From Paenibacillus caseinilyticus (GTDB taxonomy: Bacteria > Bacillota > Bacilli > Paenibacillales > NBRC-103111), in NCBI RefSeq assembly GCF_027533645.1, contig NZ_JAQAGY010000012.1, positions 124,001 to 188,000 on the forward strand: a DNA stretch of 64,000 nt, read 5' to 3'. This document shows positions 27,635 to 37,034 of the stretch, piece by piece. Each line of letters opens with the position of its first letter. Within the stretch, counting starts at the first letter, position 1. The notes under the pieces were generated by a model. The model saw only the letters and a program-made list of their open reading frames with translations. It did not search any database and had not been told where the DNA came from. Made by a program: the position numbers and the translations under genes.

Positions 27635-29728
27635 GTGAGGCTGCCTGTAAGTATGAGAACGGTACCCGGGAGGCTGGGGAGAATGCTGCCCCTTATGGTG
27701 GCGCTGTCCTTGGGAACCTTAACCCTGCCGGCCGACCGCGTCTGCGCAGATCCGGATGGGAAGGGAATGACCCCGGCCCAAGAGGCGGAGGCGTTCGCCG
27801 ACCGTTTTTTTGAGAAGCCGGAAGTGAACCAAAGCTTGGCGGGTGCCGTCGTGGTCATCGTTCAAGACGGGGAGGTCGTGCTCCAGAAAGGGTACGGGTA
27901 TGCGGATCTCGAGAAGAAGACGCCGGCTGACCCGGAGAAGACCGTCTACCGGATGGCCTCGCTGTCGAAGCCGGTAACGGCTACAGCGCTAATGCAGCTG
28001 GCCGAACAAGGGAAGATCGATTTGGAGGGGGACGTGCAGGACTATCTCGGCGGGCTGTCCGTCCCGAACCGGACCGGGGAGCCCTTGCGGGTGAAGCATC
28101 TGCTCACCCACACTACGGGGTTCGACTATACGGACCGGGCCGGCACGCTGACGGGACCCCTGAGTCTGGAGGCGTATATCCGGACGTATATGCCGACGGT
28201 CATCCGCCGTCCCGGCGAAGCATACCGGTACGACAACTTTGCCTCGGCTCTCCAAGGGTACATCGTACAGCGGGTATCGGGCCAAGGGTTCGGCGCGTAT
28301 GTGAAAGACCACATATTTAGTCCGCTAGGGATGGCGAACAGCGATTTTGTCCTGACGCCTCAGCTGCTTCCGAAGCTGGCTCCGGCTTATGACAGCCGCA
28401 ACCGCCTCATCCCTCCTTATGAGGTCGTGCCTACCGAGATGCCGGAAGGGGGGATGCTGTCGACGGGCGCGGATATGGCCCGGTTCATGGTCGCTCATCT
28501 GAACGGCGGACAGCTGGGCGGCGCCCGGATTCTCCGCAAGGAGACGGCCGCCTCTATGCACACGTTCCAGAAGGCGATCCACCCGGATATCCCCCAAATG
28601 ACGTATGGCTTCGAATCGTTCATCCATCAATATCACAACGGACAGCGGGTGATCTCGAAGGGCGGGGACATCGAGGGCTACCATTCTTGGATGTGGCTGC
28701 TGCCCGATCACCGGTCCGGCGGGTTCATTGTGTATAACAATGAAGTGTCCGAGCTCCGGGTTCCCTTCTTCCAGGCCTATATGGACCACTATTATCCCCT
28801 AAGGGGGGGAGGGGCAGAGGAGAAAGAAGCCCCAGCCTCCCAAGAGATGCTGAAGAGGCTGGAAGGGCGGTACCAGGAGCTGCGGAGCCCGAGCACCCTC
28901 TACACGGTGAAGGCGGAGGACGGGCGGCTCACCGTCCGCGATTCATCGGGGAGCCATACGCTGAAAGGGGACGCTTCCCTGCTCTTCCATGACGAAGAGG
29001 GCGTCCCGGCGGCGTTCCGGGAGGAGGGAACAGGCGAGACTTACTTCTATTCCAGCAGCCATCCTTCCAGCTGGGCCCGCAAGCTGAGGGAACCGGAACC
29101 CTACCAGGATGTGCCGGAGAGCGATCCGGATGCCGGGGCGATCTACCTCCTGCGGCAGCTGGGCGCCTTCGGTGATGAGGGACAGACCCGCTTCCGGCCG
29201 GACGAGACCCTTACCCGTGCGGAGTTCACGGCGATGCTCGTGCGGCTTAGCGGCCTGCAGCCTTCGAAGGAGCCTCCCGCCTTCAAGGATACGGCCGGCA
29301 GTCCTTATGCTGCGCAGATCCAGAGCGCCTATGAGATGGGGGTAGTGCAGGGAGAAGGACCGGGGATCTTTGCTCCGGAGCAGCCCCTTACCCGGCTGGA
29401 GGCGGTGTCGATCCTCGCCCGGCATGCCGAAGGATCGCCGGGCGAGGGGGAGGGGGCACCGCCCGTGGCCGGGAAGGCGGAGGAAGGCGCCGGAGGCGAT
29501 GCCGCCGGCCAGCCGGAATCGGCAGCAACGCCGCCGGAGGCGTGGGCGGAGCAGGGCGTGCGGTTTGCAACCGCCGCCGGATTATGGCCTGCAGCAGCGC
29601 GGGAGGAGGCGGCGCAGCGGCAGTGGCTGGCGCAGCCGATGTCCCGCCGCCAAGCCGCCGCCATGATCGGTTCGCTGCTCCTGCAGCGAATGGAGGCTGA
29701 AGCTTGGGCGGCCCTGCTGCAGGTGTAA
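27635..29728 (+). CDS. secreted beta-lactamase-fold serine hydrolase with SLH domains
   Basis: The 697-residue protein starts with a signal peptide (hydrophobic core MLPLMVALSLGTLTL). A class C beta-lactamase/penicillin-binding fold follows: Ser109-x-x-Lys112 in MASLSKP, Tyr199-x-Asn201 in RYDN, and GGDIEGYHS in the third-motif position. Residues after about 485 contain at least two SLH-type repeats (LTRAEFTAMLVRLSG and LTRLEAVSILARHAE), which anchor proteins to pyruvylated cell-wall polymers. The C-terminus is Ala/Pro/Gly-rich. The GTG at 27635 is preferred because an upstream GTG sits one base from the AAGGAG. It may be a D-aminopeptidase, carboxypeptidase or esterase acting at the cell surface. 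Confidence 0.85.
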   Translation: MRLPVSMRTVPGRLGRMLPLMVALSLGTLTLPADRVCADPDGKGMTPAQEAEAFADRFFEKPEVNQSLAGAVVVIVQDGEVVLQKGYGYADLEKKTPADPEKTVYRMASLSKPVTATALMQLAEQGKIDLEGDVQDYLGGLSVPNRTGEPLRVKHLLTHTTGFDYTDRAGTLTGPLSLEAYIRTYMPTVIRRPGEAYRYDNFASALQGYIVQRVSGQGFGAYVKDHIFSPLGMANSDFVLTPQLLPKLAPAYDSRNRLIPPYEVVPTEMPEGGMLSTGADMARFMVAHLNGGQLGGARILRKETAASMHTFQKAIHPDIPQMTYGFESFIHQYHNGQRVISKGGDIEGYHSWMWLLPDHRSGGFIVYNNEVSELRVPFFQAYMDHYYPLRGGGAEEKEAPASQEMLKRLEGRYQELRSPSTLYTVKAEDGRLTVRDSSGSHTLKGDASLLFHDEEGVPAAFREEGTGETYFYSSSHPSSWARKLREPEPYQDVPESDPDAGAIYLLRQLGAFGDEGQTRFRPDETLTRAEFTAMLVRLSGLQPSKEPPAFKDTAGSPYAAQIQSAYEMGVVQGEGPGIFAPEQPLTRLEAVSILARHAEGSPGEGEGAPPVAGKAEEGAGGDAAGQPESAATPPEAWAEQGVRFATAAGLWPAAAREEAAQRQWLAQPMSRRQAAAMIGSLLLQRMEAEAWAALLQV

Positions 29729-29734
29729 GCCCCG

Positions 29735-29783
29735 AACAAAGAGGATGGTCCGCGTCCGTAAGACGCAGCCATCCTCTTTGTTT
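29735..29783. terminator. bidirectional terminator
   Basis: AACAAAGAGGATGG (29735-29748) pairs with CCATCCTCTTTGTT (29769-29782), with a partly paired loop. It lies between the convergent serine hydrolase and topB genes. Confidence 0.8.
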
Positions 29784-29904
29784 GGGTGAAAGCTATGCGG
29801 CAGCCCGCGCCGGCGGGCGGGCTGATCCAAGCCGCTGCAGCCAGGCGGTCCCGGGCGGTTCGGCTGTCGGGGCCGCAGCGGCCACGGAGCCTAGCTTGTG
29901 AGTG

Positions 29905-32076
29905 CTATTCGGCATCCGGACCAGCCGAGCCTTTGCCCAGTGCCGCCTTCAGCGCTTCTTCGAGCGCCGAAGGCATCTTGGCGTTATCGCTGAACTGCTC
30001 GGCCAGCTGGCTCTGCTGCCGCTTGCCTGCCCGTCCCCGGCCGCCTGGGCCGCCGGTGTCGTTCAACATCTCGATGACGTTGCAGGGACGGCACTGCGCA
30101 TACTTGCCGGCCTTCCCGGTGTGGATCTCCATCTTCTTGCGGCATTGCGGGCAGCGCTTGTTCGACAGCTGCGCTTCTGCGGCACGCTTATAATTGCACT
30201 CGCGCGAGGAGCATGCGAGCATGCGGCCCCGCTTGCCCTTGATGTCCTGCAGCGGCGAGCCGCAGTCCGGACACTTCGAGTGGGTGAGGTTGTGCGGCTT
30301 GTATTCCGCCGAGGAGGTTTTCACTTCGCGGACGATCGCCTCGGTCTGCTTGCGGATGCCCGCCATGAAGGCGTCAGCGTCGCCCTGCCCCTTGGCGATG
30401 CGTTCGAGCTCCCGTTCCCAGGCAGCGGTGAGCTCGGATGTACGGAGCTCCGGCACGACGAGCTCCATGAGCTGGGCGCCCTTGCCGGTCGGCTGCAGCG
30501 TGTTCATCCGGCGCTCGATCGTGTCGGTCGAGAGCAGCTTCTCGATGATATCGGCCCGGGTTGCCGGCGTGCCAAGGCCATGCTTCTCCATGACGGACAG
30601 GAGGCCGGCTTCCGTGTAGCGGCCCGGAGGCTTCGTCGTGCCCTTCTGCTGGCTGAGACGCAGGTCCTTCAGCTCCATGCCCTGCTGCAGCGCTGGCAGC
30701 GTCTGCAGGGAGGATGGCTCCTCCTCAGGGGCATCGTCGTCATCTGAATCGGGTGGTGCGCTGCTTCCGTCATAGATGGACTTCCAGCCAGCTTCCTTGA
30801 CGATGCGCCCCTTCGCATGGAAGGCTTCGCCGGCAATATCGAGCGTCACGGCTGTCTCGTCGTACCGGAACGCCGGGTAGAAGAGCGAGAGGAACCGGCG
30901 CACGATCAGGTCATAGAGCCGGCGCTCGTCGGCTCCGAGCAGCTGCAGCTGCGGCCGCTCGTCCGTCGGGATGATCGCATGGTGGTCGGTTACCTTGCTG
31001 TCGTCGACGATGCGCTTCGTAACCGGCAGCGGCTTGCCAAGCAGCGGCTTCGCCGAGGCGCCGTACGGCGTGCCGAGCAGCGCCTTCAGGCGGTCCGGCA
31101 GCGTGGAGACCATGTCGGAGCTTAAGTGGCGCGAGTCGGTCCGCGGGTAGGTCACGAGCTTATACTGCTCGTAGAGCCGCTGCAGCACGTTCGACGTCTG
31201 TTTGGCGGTGAAGCCGAGCCGCTTGTTCGCGTCCCGCTGCAGCTCGGTGAGGTCGTAGGCGAGCGGGTGAGGCTCGCTCTTCTCCGACACCTTCAGCGCG
31301 GACACCTTCGCCGACCGTGCCGCCTTCAGCCGCTCCAGGAGGGCATCGGCCGCCGCCTTGTCGAACAGCCGGCCGTCGGGATGCGCCTGACTGCGCCACA
31401 GCGCTTGGAACGAGCCCAGCTGGGCGCGGAGCATCCAGAAGTCCTTCGACTGGAAGGAGCGGATCTGCGCTTCGCGGTCCATCATCGCGGCGAGGGTCGG
31501 TGTCTGCACCCTGCCGGCGGCGAGCTGGGCGTTGTGCTTGACGGTGAGAGCCCGCGTGATGTTCAGGCCGATGAGCCAGTCGGCCTCGGCGCGGCATACG
31601 GCGGAGCGGTAGAGCGGGTCATACGCCTGGCCGGGCTTCAGCGAGGCAAAGCCTTCGCGGATCGCCTTGTCGGTCTGCGATGAGATCCAGAGCCGCTTGT
31701 AGGGCTTCTTCCACCGGACGAGCTCCATAATCCAGCGGGCGACGAGCTCGCCTTCCCGTCCGGCATCTGTCGCGATGATGAGCTCCTTCAGGTCGCCGCG
31801 CTGGGCGAGTTGGGAGATGGCCTTGAACTGGGGCGTCGTCTCGCGGATCACCTTCAGCTTCATCTTCGGGGGAAGAAGAGGGAGGTCCTCGAGGTTCCAG
31901 GTTTTATATTTCGGATCGTATTCTTCAGGCTCGGCGAGCGTGACGAGGTGGCCGAGCGCCCAGGTGACGACATACTGGGGGCCTTCCATATAATGTTTAT
32001 GTTTCTGCTGGCAGCCGAGCACGCGGGCGATTTCCTTGGCGACGCTGGGCTTTTCGGCCAGAACGAGTGATTTCAT
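29905..32076 (-). CDS. topB: DNA topoisomerase III (type IA)
   Basis: The 723-residue enzyme passes and decatenates single DNA strands. The Toprim domain starts MKSLVLAEKPSVAKEIARVLG and has the metal-binding DAGREGE near residue 104. The catalytic Tyr310 lies in LVTYPRTDSRHL. Two cysteine clusters near the C-terminus (CPDCGSP...CSSREC and CPQCRKK...CRPC) form zinc ribbons typical of Gram-positive TopB. Length matches the family. GAGAGGAG lies ten bases before the ATG, and a strong promoter is upstream. Confidence 0.95.
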   Translation of the reverse strand: MKSLVLAEKPSVAKEIARVLGCQQKHKHYMEGPQYVVTWALGHLVTLAEPEEYDPKYKTWNLEDLPLLPPKMKLKVIRETTPQFKAISQLAQRGDLKELIIATDAGREGELVARWIMELVRWKKPYKRLWISSQTDKAIREGFASLKPGQAYDPLYRSAVCRAEADWLIGLNITRALTVKHNAQLAAGRVQTPTLAAMMDREAQIRSFQSKDFWMLRAQLGSFQALWRSQAHPDGRLFDKAAADALLERLKAARSAKVSALKVSEKSEPHPLAYDLTELQRDANKRLGFTAKQTSNVLQRLYEQYKLVTYPRTDSRHLSSDMVSTLPDRLKALLGTPYGASAKPLLGKPLPVTKRIVDDSKVTDHHAIIPTDERPQLQLLGADERRLYDLIVRRFLSLFYPAFRYDETAVTLDIAGEAFHAKGRIVKEAGWKSIYDGSSAPPDSDDDDAPEEEPSSLQTLPALQQGMELKDLRLSQQKGTTKPPGRYTEAGLLSVMEKHGLGTPATRADIIEKLLSTDTIERRMNTLQPTGKGAQLMELVVPELRTSELTAAWERELERIAKGQGDADAFMAGIRKQTEAIVREVKTSSAEYKPHNLTHSKCPDCGSPLQDIKGKRGRMLACSSRECNYKRAAEAQLSNKRCPQCRKKMEIHTGKAGKYAQCRPCNVIEMLNDTGGPGGRGRAGKRQQSQLAEQFSDNAKMPSALEEALKAALGKGSAGPDAE

Positions 32077-32127
32077 GCGGATGGTGCTCCTCTCGGGACA
32101 AAAATAGCGTTTTCCTGCTTCCTTGGC

Positions 32128-32156
32128 ATTATTGACGCTGGGAGGACGTTTGTCAA
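32128..32156 (-). promoter_or_regulatory. sigma-A type promoter for topB
   Basis: Read on the minus strand: a perfect TTGACA (32156-32151), a 17-base spacer and AATAAT (32133-32128), about 50 bases before the topB ATG. It lies just after the end of the upstream AraC gene. Confidence 0.7.
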
Positions 32157-32172
32157 GCCGGCGGGCCCCCGG

Positions 32173-33012
32173 TTACTCCTTGCGGTACAGCTGCCGGTAA
32201 TCCGTCGGCGTCATTCCTTCCTGCTCCAGAAACCGCTTGTTGAAGTAGCTTACGCTCGGATAGCCGGTCCGCTCCGCGATCTCCTTCACGGTGAGGTCGG
32301 TGTGCTCGAGCAGCAGCTGCTTGCCCGTCTGCAGGCGGCATAGGGTGATGAAGGTCATGGGGGTCATCGAGGTCGCCTTCTTGAACAGCCGGCAAAAATA
32401 GTAGGAGCTGACGCCCGCCCGTCCGGCCCATGCCCCCAGGTCGAACGGCTGGCAGGCTTCGGCGCGCATGGCCGGCAGCAGATCCAGGACCCGGCTGCCC
32501 GGATCGGCCCCCCGGGGATCGGACCAGGGGAGCGCCTCGCTGACGAATTCGGCGAGCACTGCATAGGTCAGGGTGGAGAGGCGCGTGAGCTGCAGGAAGC
32601 CGTGCGCCTCCGCCTCCTCAAGGAGCCGGTCCATCGCTTCCTCCACAGGCTTCAGCTGCCGCACCTTCCAGAGCGTCGACCGCCCGAAGCCCCGCTCCAG
32701 CAAATATTCACGCAGGCCGCTGCCGTAGAAGTGCAGCCACCTCACTTCCCACGGATCCTGCTTGTCTGCATAGTAACGCTGCTCGGACAAGGGGAAGTAC
32801 AAGAAGGCGTCTCCGCGCTGCAGCGTGTGGATCCCCCGCTCATCCTCCACGCAGCCTTTGCCGCCGAGCACCACATGGATGCTGTAATTATTGAGGACGC
32901 CGGCCTTGCGGCTCACCTCGTGGTCGGGCATGCTGCTGTACCAGCCTACCGATTCGGGGAGGATCATGCAGTCGTGCCGGTTCAGGGTTGGAAGCATGGA
33001 CTGTCGTTTCAT
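32173..33012 (-). CDS. AraC-family transcriptional regulator
   Basis: The 279-residue protein has an N-terminal cupin-like ligand domain (YSIHVVLGGKGCVEDERGIHTLQRGDAFLYFP). The C-terminal AraC double helix-turn-helix follows (LGAWAGRAGVSSYYFCRLFKKATSMTP and VKEIAERTGYPSVSYFNKRFLEQEGMTPTDYRQLY). Such regulators usually sense a sugar. It is divergent from the Gfo/Idh oxidoreductase, with a 125-base shared gap holding a perfect 10-bp palindrome (33030-33039), so it probably controls that gene and itself. Confidence 0.88.
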   Translation of the reverse strand: MKRQSMLPTLNRHDCMILPESVGWYSSMPDHEVSRKAGVLNNYSIHVVLGGKGCVEDERGIHTLQRGDAFLYFPLSEQRYYADKQDPWEVRWLHFYGSGLREYLLERGFGRSTLWKVRQLKPVEEAMDRLLEEAEAHGFLQLTRLSTLTYAVLAEFVSEALPWSDPRGADPGSRVLDLLPAMRAEACQPFDLGAWAGRAGVSSYYFCRLFKKATSMTPMTFITLCRLQTGKQLLLEHTDLTVKEIAERTGYPSVSYFNKRFLEQEGMTPTDYRQLYRKE

Positions 33013-33064
33013 CCGTCTACCGCCTTAGGACAATATTGTGTCAGCCAACTGCAAAAAGCTGTTA

Positions 33065-33093
33065 TTTTCATTTTAGATAGGCTTCCTTATAAT
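33065..33093 (+). promoter_or_regulatory. sigma-A type promoter for the oxidoreductase operon
   Basis: TTTTCA (33065-33070), 17 bases, then a perfect TATAAT (33088-33093), 44 bases before the ATG at 33138. The palindrome ACAATATTGT at 33030-33039 lies just upstream, a position suited to activation by the divergent AraC regulator. Confidence 0.55.
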
Positions 33094-33137
33094 AGCAATA
33101 TCGTAGAAGAAAACAGTCGAAGGAGCGAAACGTAAAG

Positions 33138-34139
33138 ATGAGCGAGAAGAAGATCAGATGGGGAATTCTGGGCTGTGCCAACATTGCTGTACGCGCGGTC
33201 ATTCCAGGAACGCAGCAGTCGGAGACGGGCGTGGTGGCGGCCATTGCGAGCCGGGGGATCGGCAAGGCGCAGGAAACCGCGGAGAAGATGGGCATTCCCA
33301 CATCCTATGGAAGCTACGAAGAGCTGCTCGCCGATGAAAGCATTGATGCCGTTTACATTCCGCTGCCGAACCATCTCCATAAGGAGTGGACGATCAAAGC
33401 GGCCGAAGCGGGCAAGCATGTGCTGTGCGAGAAGCCGGCGGCGCTGAATGCCGAAGAGATGCGCGAGATGGCGGCGGCCTGCGGGAAGGCAGGCGTGATC
33501 TTCGCGGAAGCGTTCATGTACCGCTACCATCCGCGGTACGCGATGATGAAGGAGATCATCGCCTCCGGCGAGATCGGCGAGCTTCGGGGCATTCACGGCG
33601 CCTTCACGTTCAACAACGCGAAGGATACGGAGAACGTGCGCTACAAGCAGCACATGGGCGGCGGCTCGATCTACGATGTCGGCGTGTACCCGATCAGCGC
33701 AGCCCGCTACATTCTCGGGCAGGAGCCGGAAGCGGCTACCGTGCATGCTTTCCTGTCACCGGAGCATGACGGGGTAGACATGATGGCCTCCGGCCTGCTG
33801 GAGTTCCCGGGCAGCGTCGCGTTGACCTTCGACTGCGGCATGTGGGCCGCCGGACGCAATGTGCTCGAGATCCTCGGCACTGACGGCCGGATCGAAGTGC
33901 CGTCCGCCTTCGTCACCGCAGGAACCGAAAGGGATCACTTCTTCGTGCATGCGAAGGGCGGGCGCCGGGAAGTAGAGGTGCCGTATCATAATCAATATGC
34001 GCTGCAGGCCGACGCGATCGGGCGCAGCATTCTGTACGGGGAACCGCTGCCTTTCGGCCCGCAGGATGCCGTGAACGGCATGCGTGTCGTCGATGCGTGC
34101 CTGAGCTCCGCGCGCGAACGCCGCCGGGTAGAGCTGTAA
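33138..34139 (+). CDS. Gfo/Idh/MocA family oxidoreductase
   Basis: The 333-residue enzyme has the Rossmann start IRWGILGCANIAVRAVIPG, the family motif CEKPAALN near residue 100, and GGGSIYDVGVYPISAARYILG. It is of the trans-1,2-dihydrobenzene-diol/xylose dehydrogenase-like subgroup by overall layout. AAGGAGCG precedes the ATG. It is divergent from AraC and followed after about 110 bases by an aldo/keto reductase, which suggests a sugar or polyol redox pathway. The substrate is not determined. Confidence 0.88.
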   Translation: MSEKKIRWGILGCANIAVRAVIPGTQQSETGVVAAIASRGIGKAQETAEKMGIPTSYGSYEELLADESIDAVYIPLPNHLHKEWTIKAAEAGKHVLCEKPAALNAEEMREMAAACGKAGVIFAEAFMYRYHPRYAMMKEIIASGEIGELRGIHGAFTFNNAKDTENVRYKQHMGGGSIYDVGVYPISAARYILGQEPEAATVHAFLSPEHDGVDMMASGLLEFPGSVALTFDCGMWAAGRNVLEILGTDGRIEVPSAFVTAGTERDHFFVHAKGGRREVEVPYHNQYALQADAIGRSILYGEPLPFGPQDAVNGMRVVDACLSSARERRRVEL

Positions 34140-34247
34140 TCCGGTTGGAGCAGCGAGTGAGATAACCGGTGTGGGCAGGGACCTTTGTGCGAAGCACAAC
34201 GGAACGCCAAACGTTATAACCGAATGATATGAGGAGGAACAGGAGCC

Positions 34248-35189
34248 ATGAGAACAATTACCATTCAGGGACTGGATAAGCCCGTATCTTGTTTGATCAA
34301 GGGATCCGACTATTTCCGCGAGGACGTGTACGACAAGGCGGCCCGCAACCTCGACGCTTACTTCGCGATCGGCGGCAATACGATCGACACGGCCTACATC
34401 TACTGCGGCGGGGAGAGCGAGAAGACGATCGGACGATGGATGGCGGAGCGGGGCAACCGGGAGCAGGTCATCATCCTGACGAAGGGCGCACATCACAATA
34501 AGGATGGGCCCCGGGTCACACCGGAGGATATCGAGGCGGACCTGCAGGAGAGCCTGCAGCGTCTCGGAACGGACTACGTGGACCTGTACGCGCTGCACCG
34601 CGACGATCCGTCCGTTCCAGTCGGCGTGATCATGGATGCGCTGAATGAGCACATCCAGGCCGGACGCATCCGGGCCATCGGCGGCTCCAACTGGACGACC
34701 GCGCGCCTGCAGGAGGCCAATGAGTACGCCTCCCAGCATGGCCTTGTGCCGTTCACCTTCTCTTCGCCGAACCTGTCGCTCGCCAAGGCCAACGAGCCGT
34801 TCTGGGCCGGCTGCGTATCCGCCGACAGCAGCGACTGCGCCTGGCATGAGCAGCACCAGCTTCCGCTGCTTTCCTGGTCCTCGCAGGCCCGGGGCTTCTT
34901 CACGGGCCGTTTCACGCCCGAGGTGCGGGACAACGCCGACCTCGTCCGCGTCTTCTACAGCGAGGCGAACTGGGACCGGCTGCGTCGTGCGGAGCAGATG
35001 GCGGCGGAGCGCGGCGTGACGGCGATCCAGATCGCCCTGGCGTATGTGCTGAACCAGCCGTTCCCGGCCTGCGCGCTGATCGGTGCGCAGACGCCCGAGG
35101 AACTGGAATCGTGCCGCCAGGGGGCGGAGATCATGCTGACGCGCGAGGAGCTCGAGTGGCTGGAGCACGGCACGGCGGTGCGGGCTTAA
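34248..35189 (+). CDS. aldo/keto reductase
   Basis: The 313-residue TIM-barrel enzyme keeps the catalytic tetrad: Asp47 and Tyr52 in NTIDTAYIYCGG, Lys79 in ILTKGAHH and His117 in YALHRDDP. It also has the NADPH-binding tail 'GAQTPEELESCRQ'. It probably reduces a sugar or aldehyde, likely together with the preceding oxidoreductase. AGGAGGAAC lies before the ATG. A terminator follows at 35241. Confidence 0.9.
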   Translation: MRTITIQGLDKPVSCLIKGSDYFREDVYDKAARNLDAYFAIGGNTIDTAYIYCGGESEKTIGRWMAERGNREQVIILTKGAHHNKDGPRVTPEDIEADLQESLQRLGTDYVDLYALHRDDPSVPVGVIMDALNEHIQAGRIRAIGGSNWTTARLQEANEYASQHGLVPFTFSSPNLSLAKANEPFWAGCVSADSSDCAWHEQHQLPLLSWSSQARGFFTGRFTPEVRDNADLVRVFYSEANWDRLRRAEQMAAERGVTAIQIALAYVLNQPFPACALIGAQTPEELESCRQGAEIMLTREELEWLEHGTAVRA

Positions 35190-35240
35190 GGAGCCATACA
35201 GGCTTCCTCCGTCTGACTGAAGCAGACCAGGCAGCATTTG

Positions 35241-35286
35241 AACAGCAGGAGACCCTTTCGCAGGGGAGCCTGCTGTTTTATTTTTG
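35241..35286 (+). terminator. rho-independent terminator
   Basis: AACAGCAGG pairs with CCTGCTGTT around a 19-base loop, followed by TTATTTTTG. The rest of the 35190-35562 gap shows no convincing gene. Confidence 0.75.
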
Positions 35287-35562
35287 CACGGTGCGTTACG
35301 CGGACAAACAGGGCAGATTCCCGAGCTGTGGTGGGGAAGGGGATCTGCGGGGGGAAGGAATCGGGCATGGTATAGCCCGCTCCTCTACGTCCTGTGAAGA
35401 ACGGATTATCATGTCCAACAAAATCAAACCTCATATCTATCGAAGGGGAAGTACATATAGAAAAGAGAGGATGGACAGCATTGATTACTAACTATGACAA
35501 AAGATGTCTTAGTCTTGTGGTAAGATACACTTCATACGCAAGAGAAGGAAGGGGCGCAGCCC

Positions 35563-36582
35563 ATGACCAAATCCAAACGGCTGATGGAGCTCATGATCGC
35601 GGTGAACAAGCGGCGCAAGTTCACGGTGCGGGAGCTGGCGGAAGAGTTCGGCGTGTCGACCCGCACGATCATGCGGGACCTGCAGGTTCTCGATGAGCTG
35701 GGATTGCCATTGTATGCCGAATACGGTCCGCACGGGGGCTACCGGGTGCTGAACGAGCGGATGCTGCCGCCGATCATGTTCTCGGAACAGGAGGCGCTAG
35801 CGATGTTCTTCGCCTACCAGTCGCTGCAGCATTACGGGGCGCTGCCGTTCAGCGAGGAGTCGGTGACGGCGCTGAACAAGTTCTACTATTATCTGCCCGA
35901 AGACACCAAACAGAAGATCGACCGGCTCAAGGAGCGGGTCGTCTTCTGGACGCCGAAGCGCACGGCGGCGGTGCCGCACCTCCGTCTGCTGCTCGATGCT
36001 TCCCTCCGTCAGCGGCCCCTGCGCATTCTCTACGATTCGCGCGAAGGTGCAGGCGAGCGGTCGATCCAGCCGATCGGCGTATATTCCTCCAACGGCCACT
36101 GGTACTGTCCCGCTTTCTGCTTCAGCAAGCAGCGGTACCTTCTGTTCCGTGCCGACCGGGTGCTGCAGGCGGAGAGTACGGAAGAGGACCATCCGGCGGT
36201 GGATCTCAGCGGATTCACGATCGCGGATTGGTTCGTCCCGCCTTCGGAGCAGACGGACGGCCCGGGAGGGGCTGACCGCGGCTGGCTCGAGCTCGAGGTC
36301 CGTCTGACGAAGGACGGCGTCCGGCGCTGCCGGCGGGAAGCTTGGTTCCAGGAGGAGCTTGTGGTGGGCGCGGATGGCGAAGGGGTGATTCGCCTTCGGA
36401 TCCGGCCGGACGAGACAGACTATTTTGCCGGCTTCTTCCTTAGTCTCGGTGCCGATGCGGTTGTCGTACAGCCGCCGGAGATGGTCTCGCGCCTGCGGGA
36501 TGCCGTACGGAAGCTGTCCGCCGCCTACGCAGCAGGAGGGGACGGAGAAGGGGATCAATGCGGCCCGGTTACCGGAACGTAG
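35563..36582 (+). CDS. DeoR-type HTH / WYL-domain transcriptional regulator
   Basis: The 339-residue regulator has an N-terminal helix-turn-helix (KFTVRELAEEFGVSTRTIMRDLQVLDELGLPL). A WYL domain follows, with the 'GHWYCPAFCFSKQRYLLFRADRVL' strand set where the name-giving Trp-Tyr-x occurs, and a C-terminal WCX-type extension. WYL domains bind nucleic acids or nucleotide ligands. AAGGGGC precedes the ATG. Its last 28 bases overlap the end of the convergent, broken GyrI-like gene, a usual partner type for small-molecule sensing. Confidence 0.88.
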   Translation: MTKSKRLMELMIAVNKRRKFTVRELAEEFGVSTRTIMRDLQVLDELGLPLYAEYGPHGGYRVLNERMLPPIMFSEQEALAMFFAYQSLQHYGALPFSEESVTALNKFYYYLPEDTKQKIDRLKERVVFWTPKRTAAVPHLRLLLDASLRQRPLRILYDSREGAGERSIQPIGVYSSNGHWYCPAFCFSKQRYLLFRADRVLQAESTEEDHPAVDLSGFTIADWFVPPSEQTDGPGGADRGWLELEVRLTKDGVRRCRREAWFQEELVVGADGEGVIRLRIRPDETDYFAGFFLSLGADAVVVQPPEMVSRLRDAVRKLSAAYAAGGDGEGDQCGPVTGT

Positions 36583-37034
36583 ATGTCGAACTCGCTGTCT
36601 TCGGACGGGGCGGGCGAATACCGGTGGTCATAGTACTCGATGTCCGGGGCCAGCGCCCGGCCGTACCTCCCGTTGGTGCCGAGCTACTCGTGAATCAACG
36701 CATAAGTCTGATCAAGCAGCGCCACGGGTCCCTTGTGGGTGAAGACGGCATAGAGCCGGGGCTCCAGCGTGACGGTGAGCATCCCTGCCGGCAGCTCCGC
36801 GGGCACTTCCGTCACGACCGCGCCTGTCACATAGTCGAAGGGCTCGCCGTCTCCCGCATCGACTCCGTAACAGATGCCGAGCGTGGCCGCCCCGCGTCCG
36901 GTGATCTCGGAGGTACGGGGCATGAAGGCGTTCCACTGCTCCGTTAGGGTCGGGATGACGCCTTCCGTGAGCCGGTGCTACCCCCTGATTCCTACCGCTT
37001 TCCACCCGCTGTGCGCTTCGATTCTTGGTTTCAT
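36555..37034 (-). pseudogene. GyrI-like/effector-binding domain protein with two in-frame amber codons
   Basis: From an ATG at 37034, with AGGAGG eight bases upstream, the minus strand encodes a 159-codon frame matching a full GyrI-like small-molecule-binding domain: MKPRIEAHSGWKAVGIRG, then IPTLTEQWNAFMPRTSEI, YDHRY and FDIYVPVTGPH before a TGA. It is interrupted by TAG at 36978-36980 (codon 19) and at 36684-36686 (codon 117). The second replaces what is normally Trp in 'HEWLxTxGY'. No frameshift is needed, so these are substitutions only. It is called a pseudogene; suppression of the stops is possible but unsupported. Confidence 0.75.

Noticed and set aside
35111-35491. 126-codon open frame after the aldo/keto reductase
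   Set aside because: It overlaps the end of a solid gene and the terminator, lacks a ribosome binding site, and its product resembles nothing.
36555-37034. Idea that the amber codons encode pyrrolysine or another inserted residue
   Set aside because: No partner tRNA or synthetase gene is in view, one stop replaces an expected Trp, and simple decay explains the data better.
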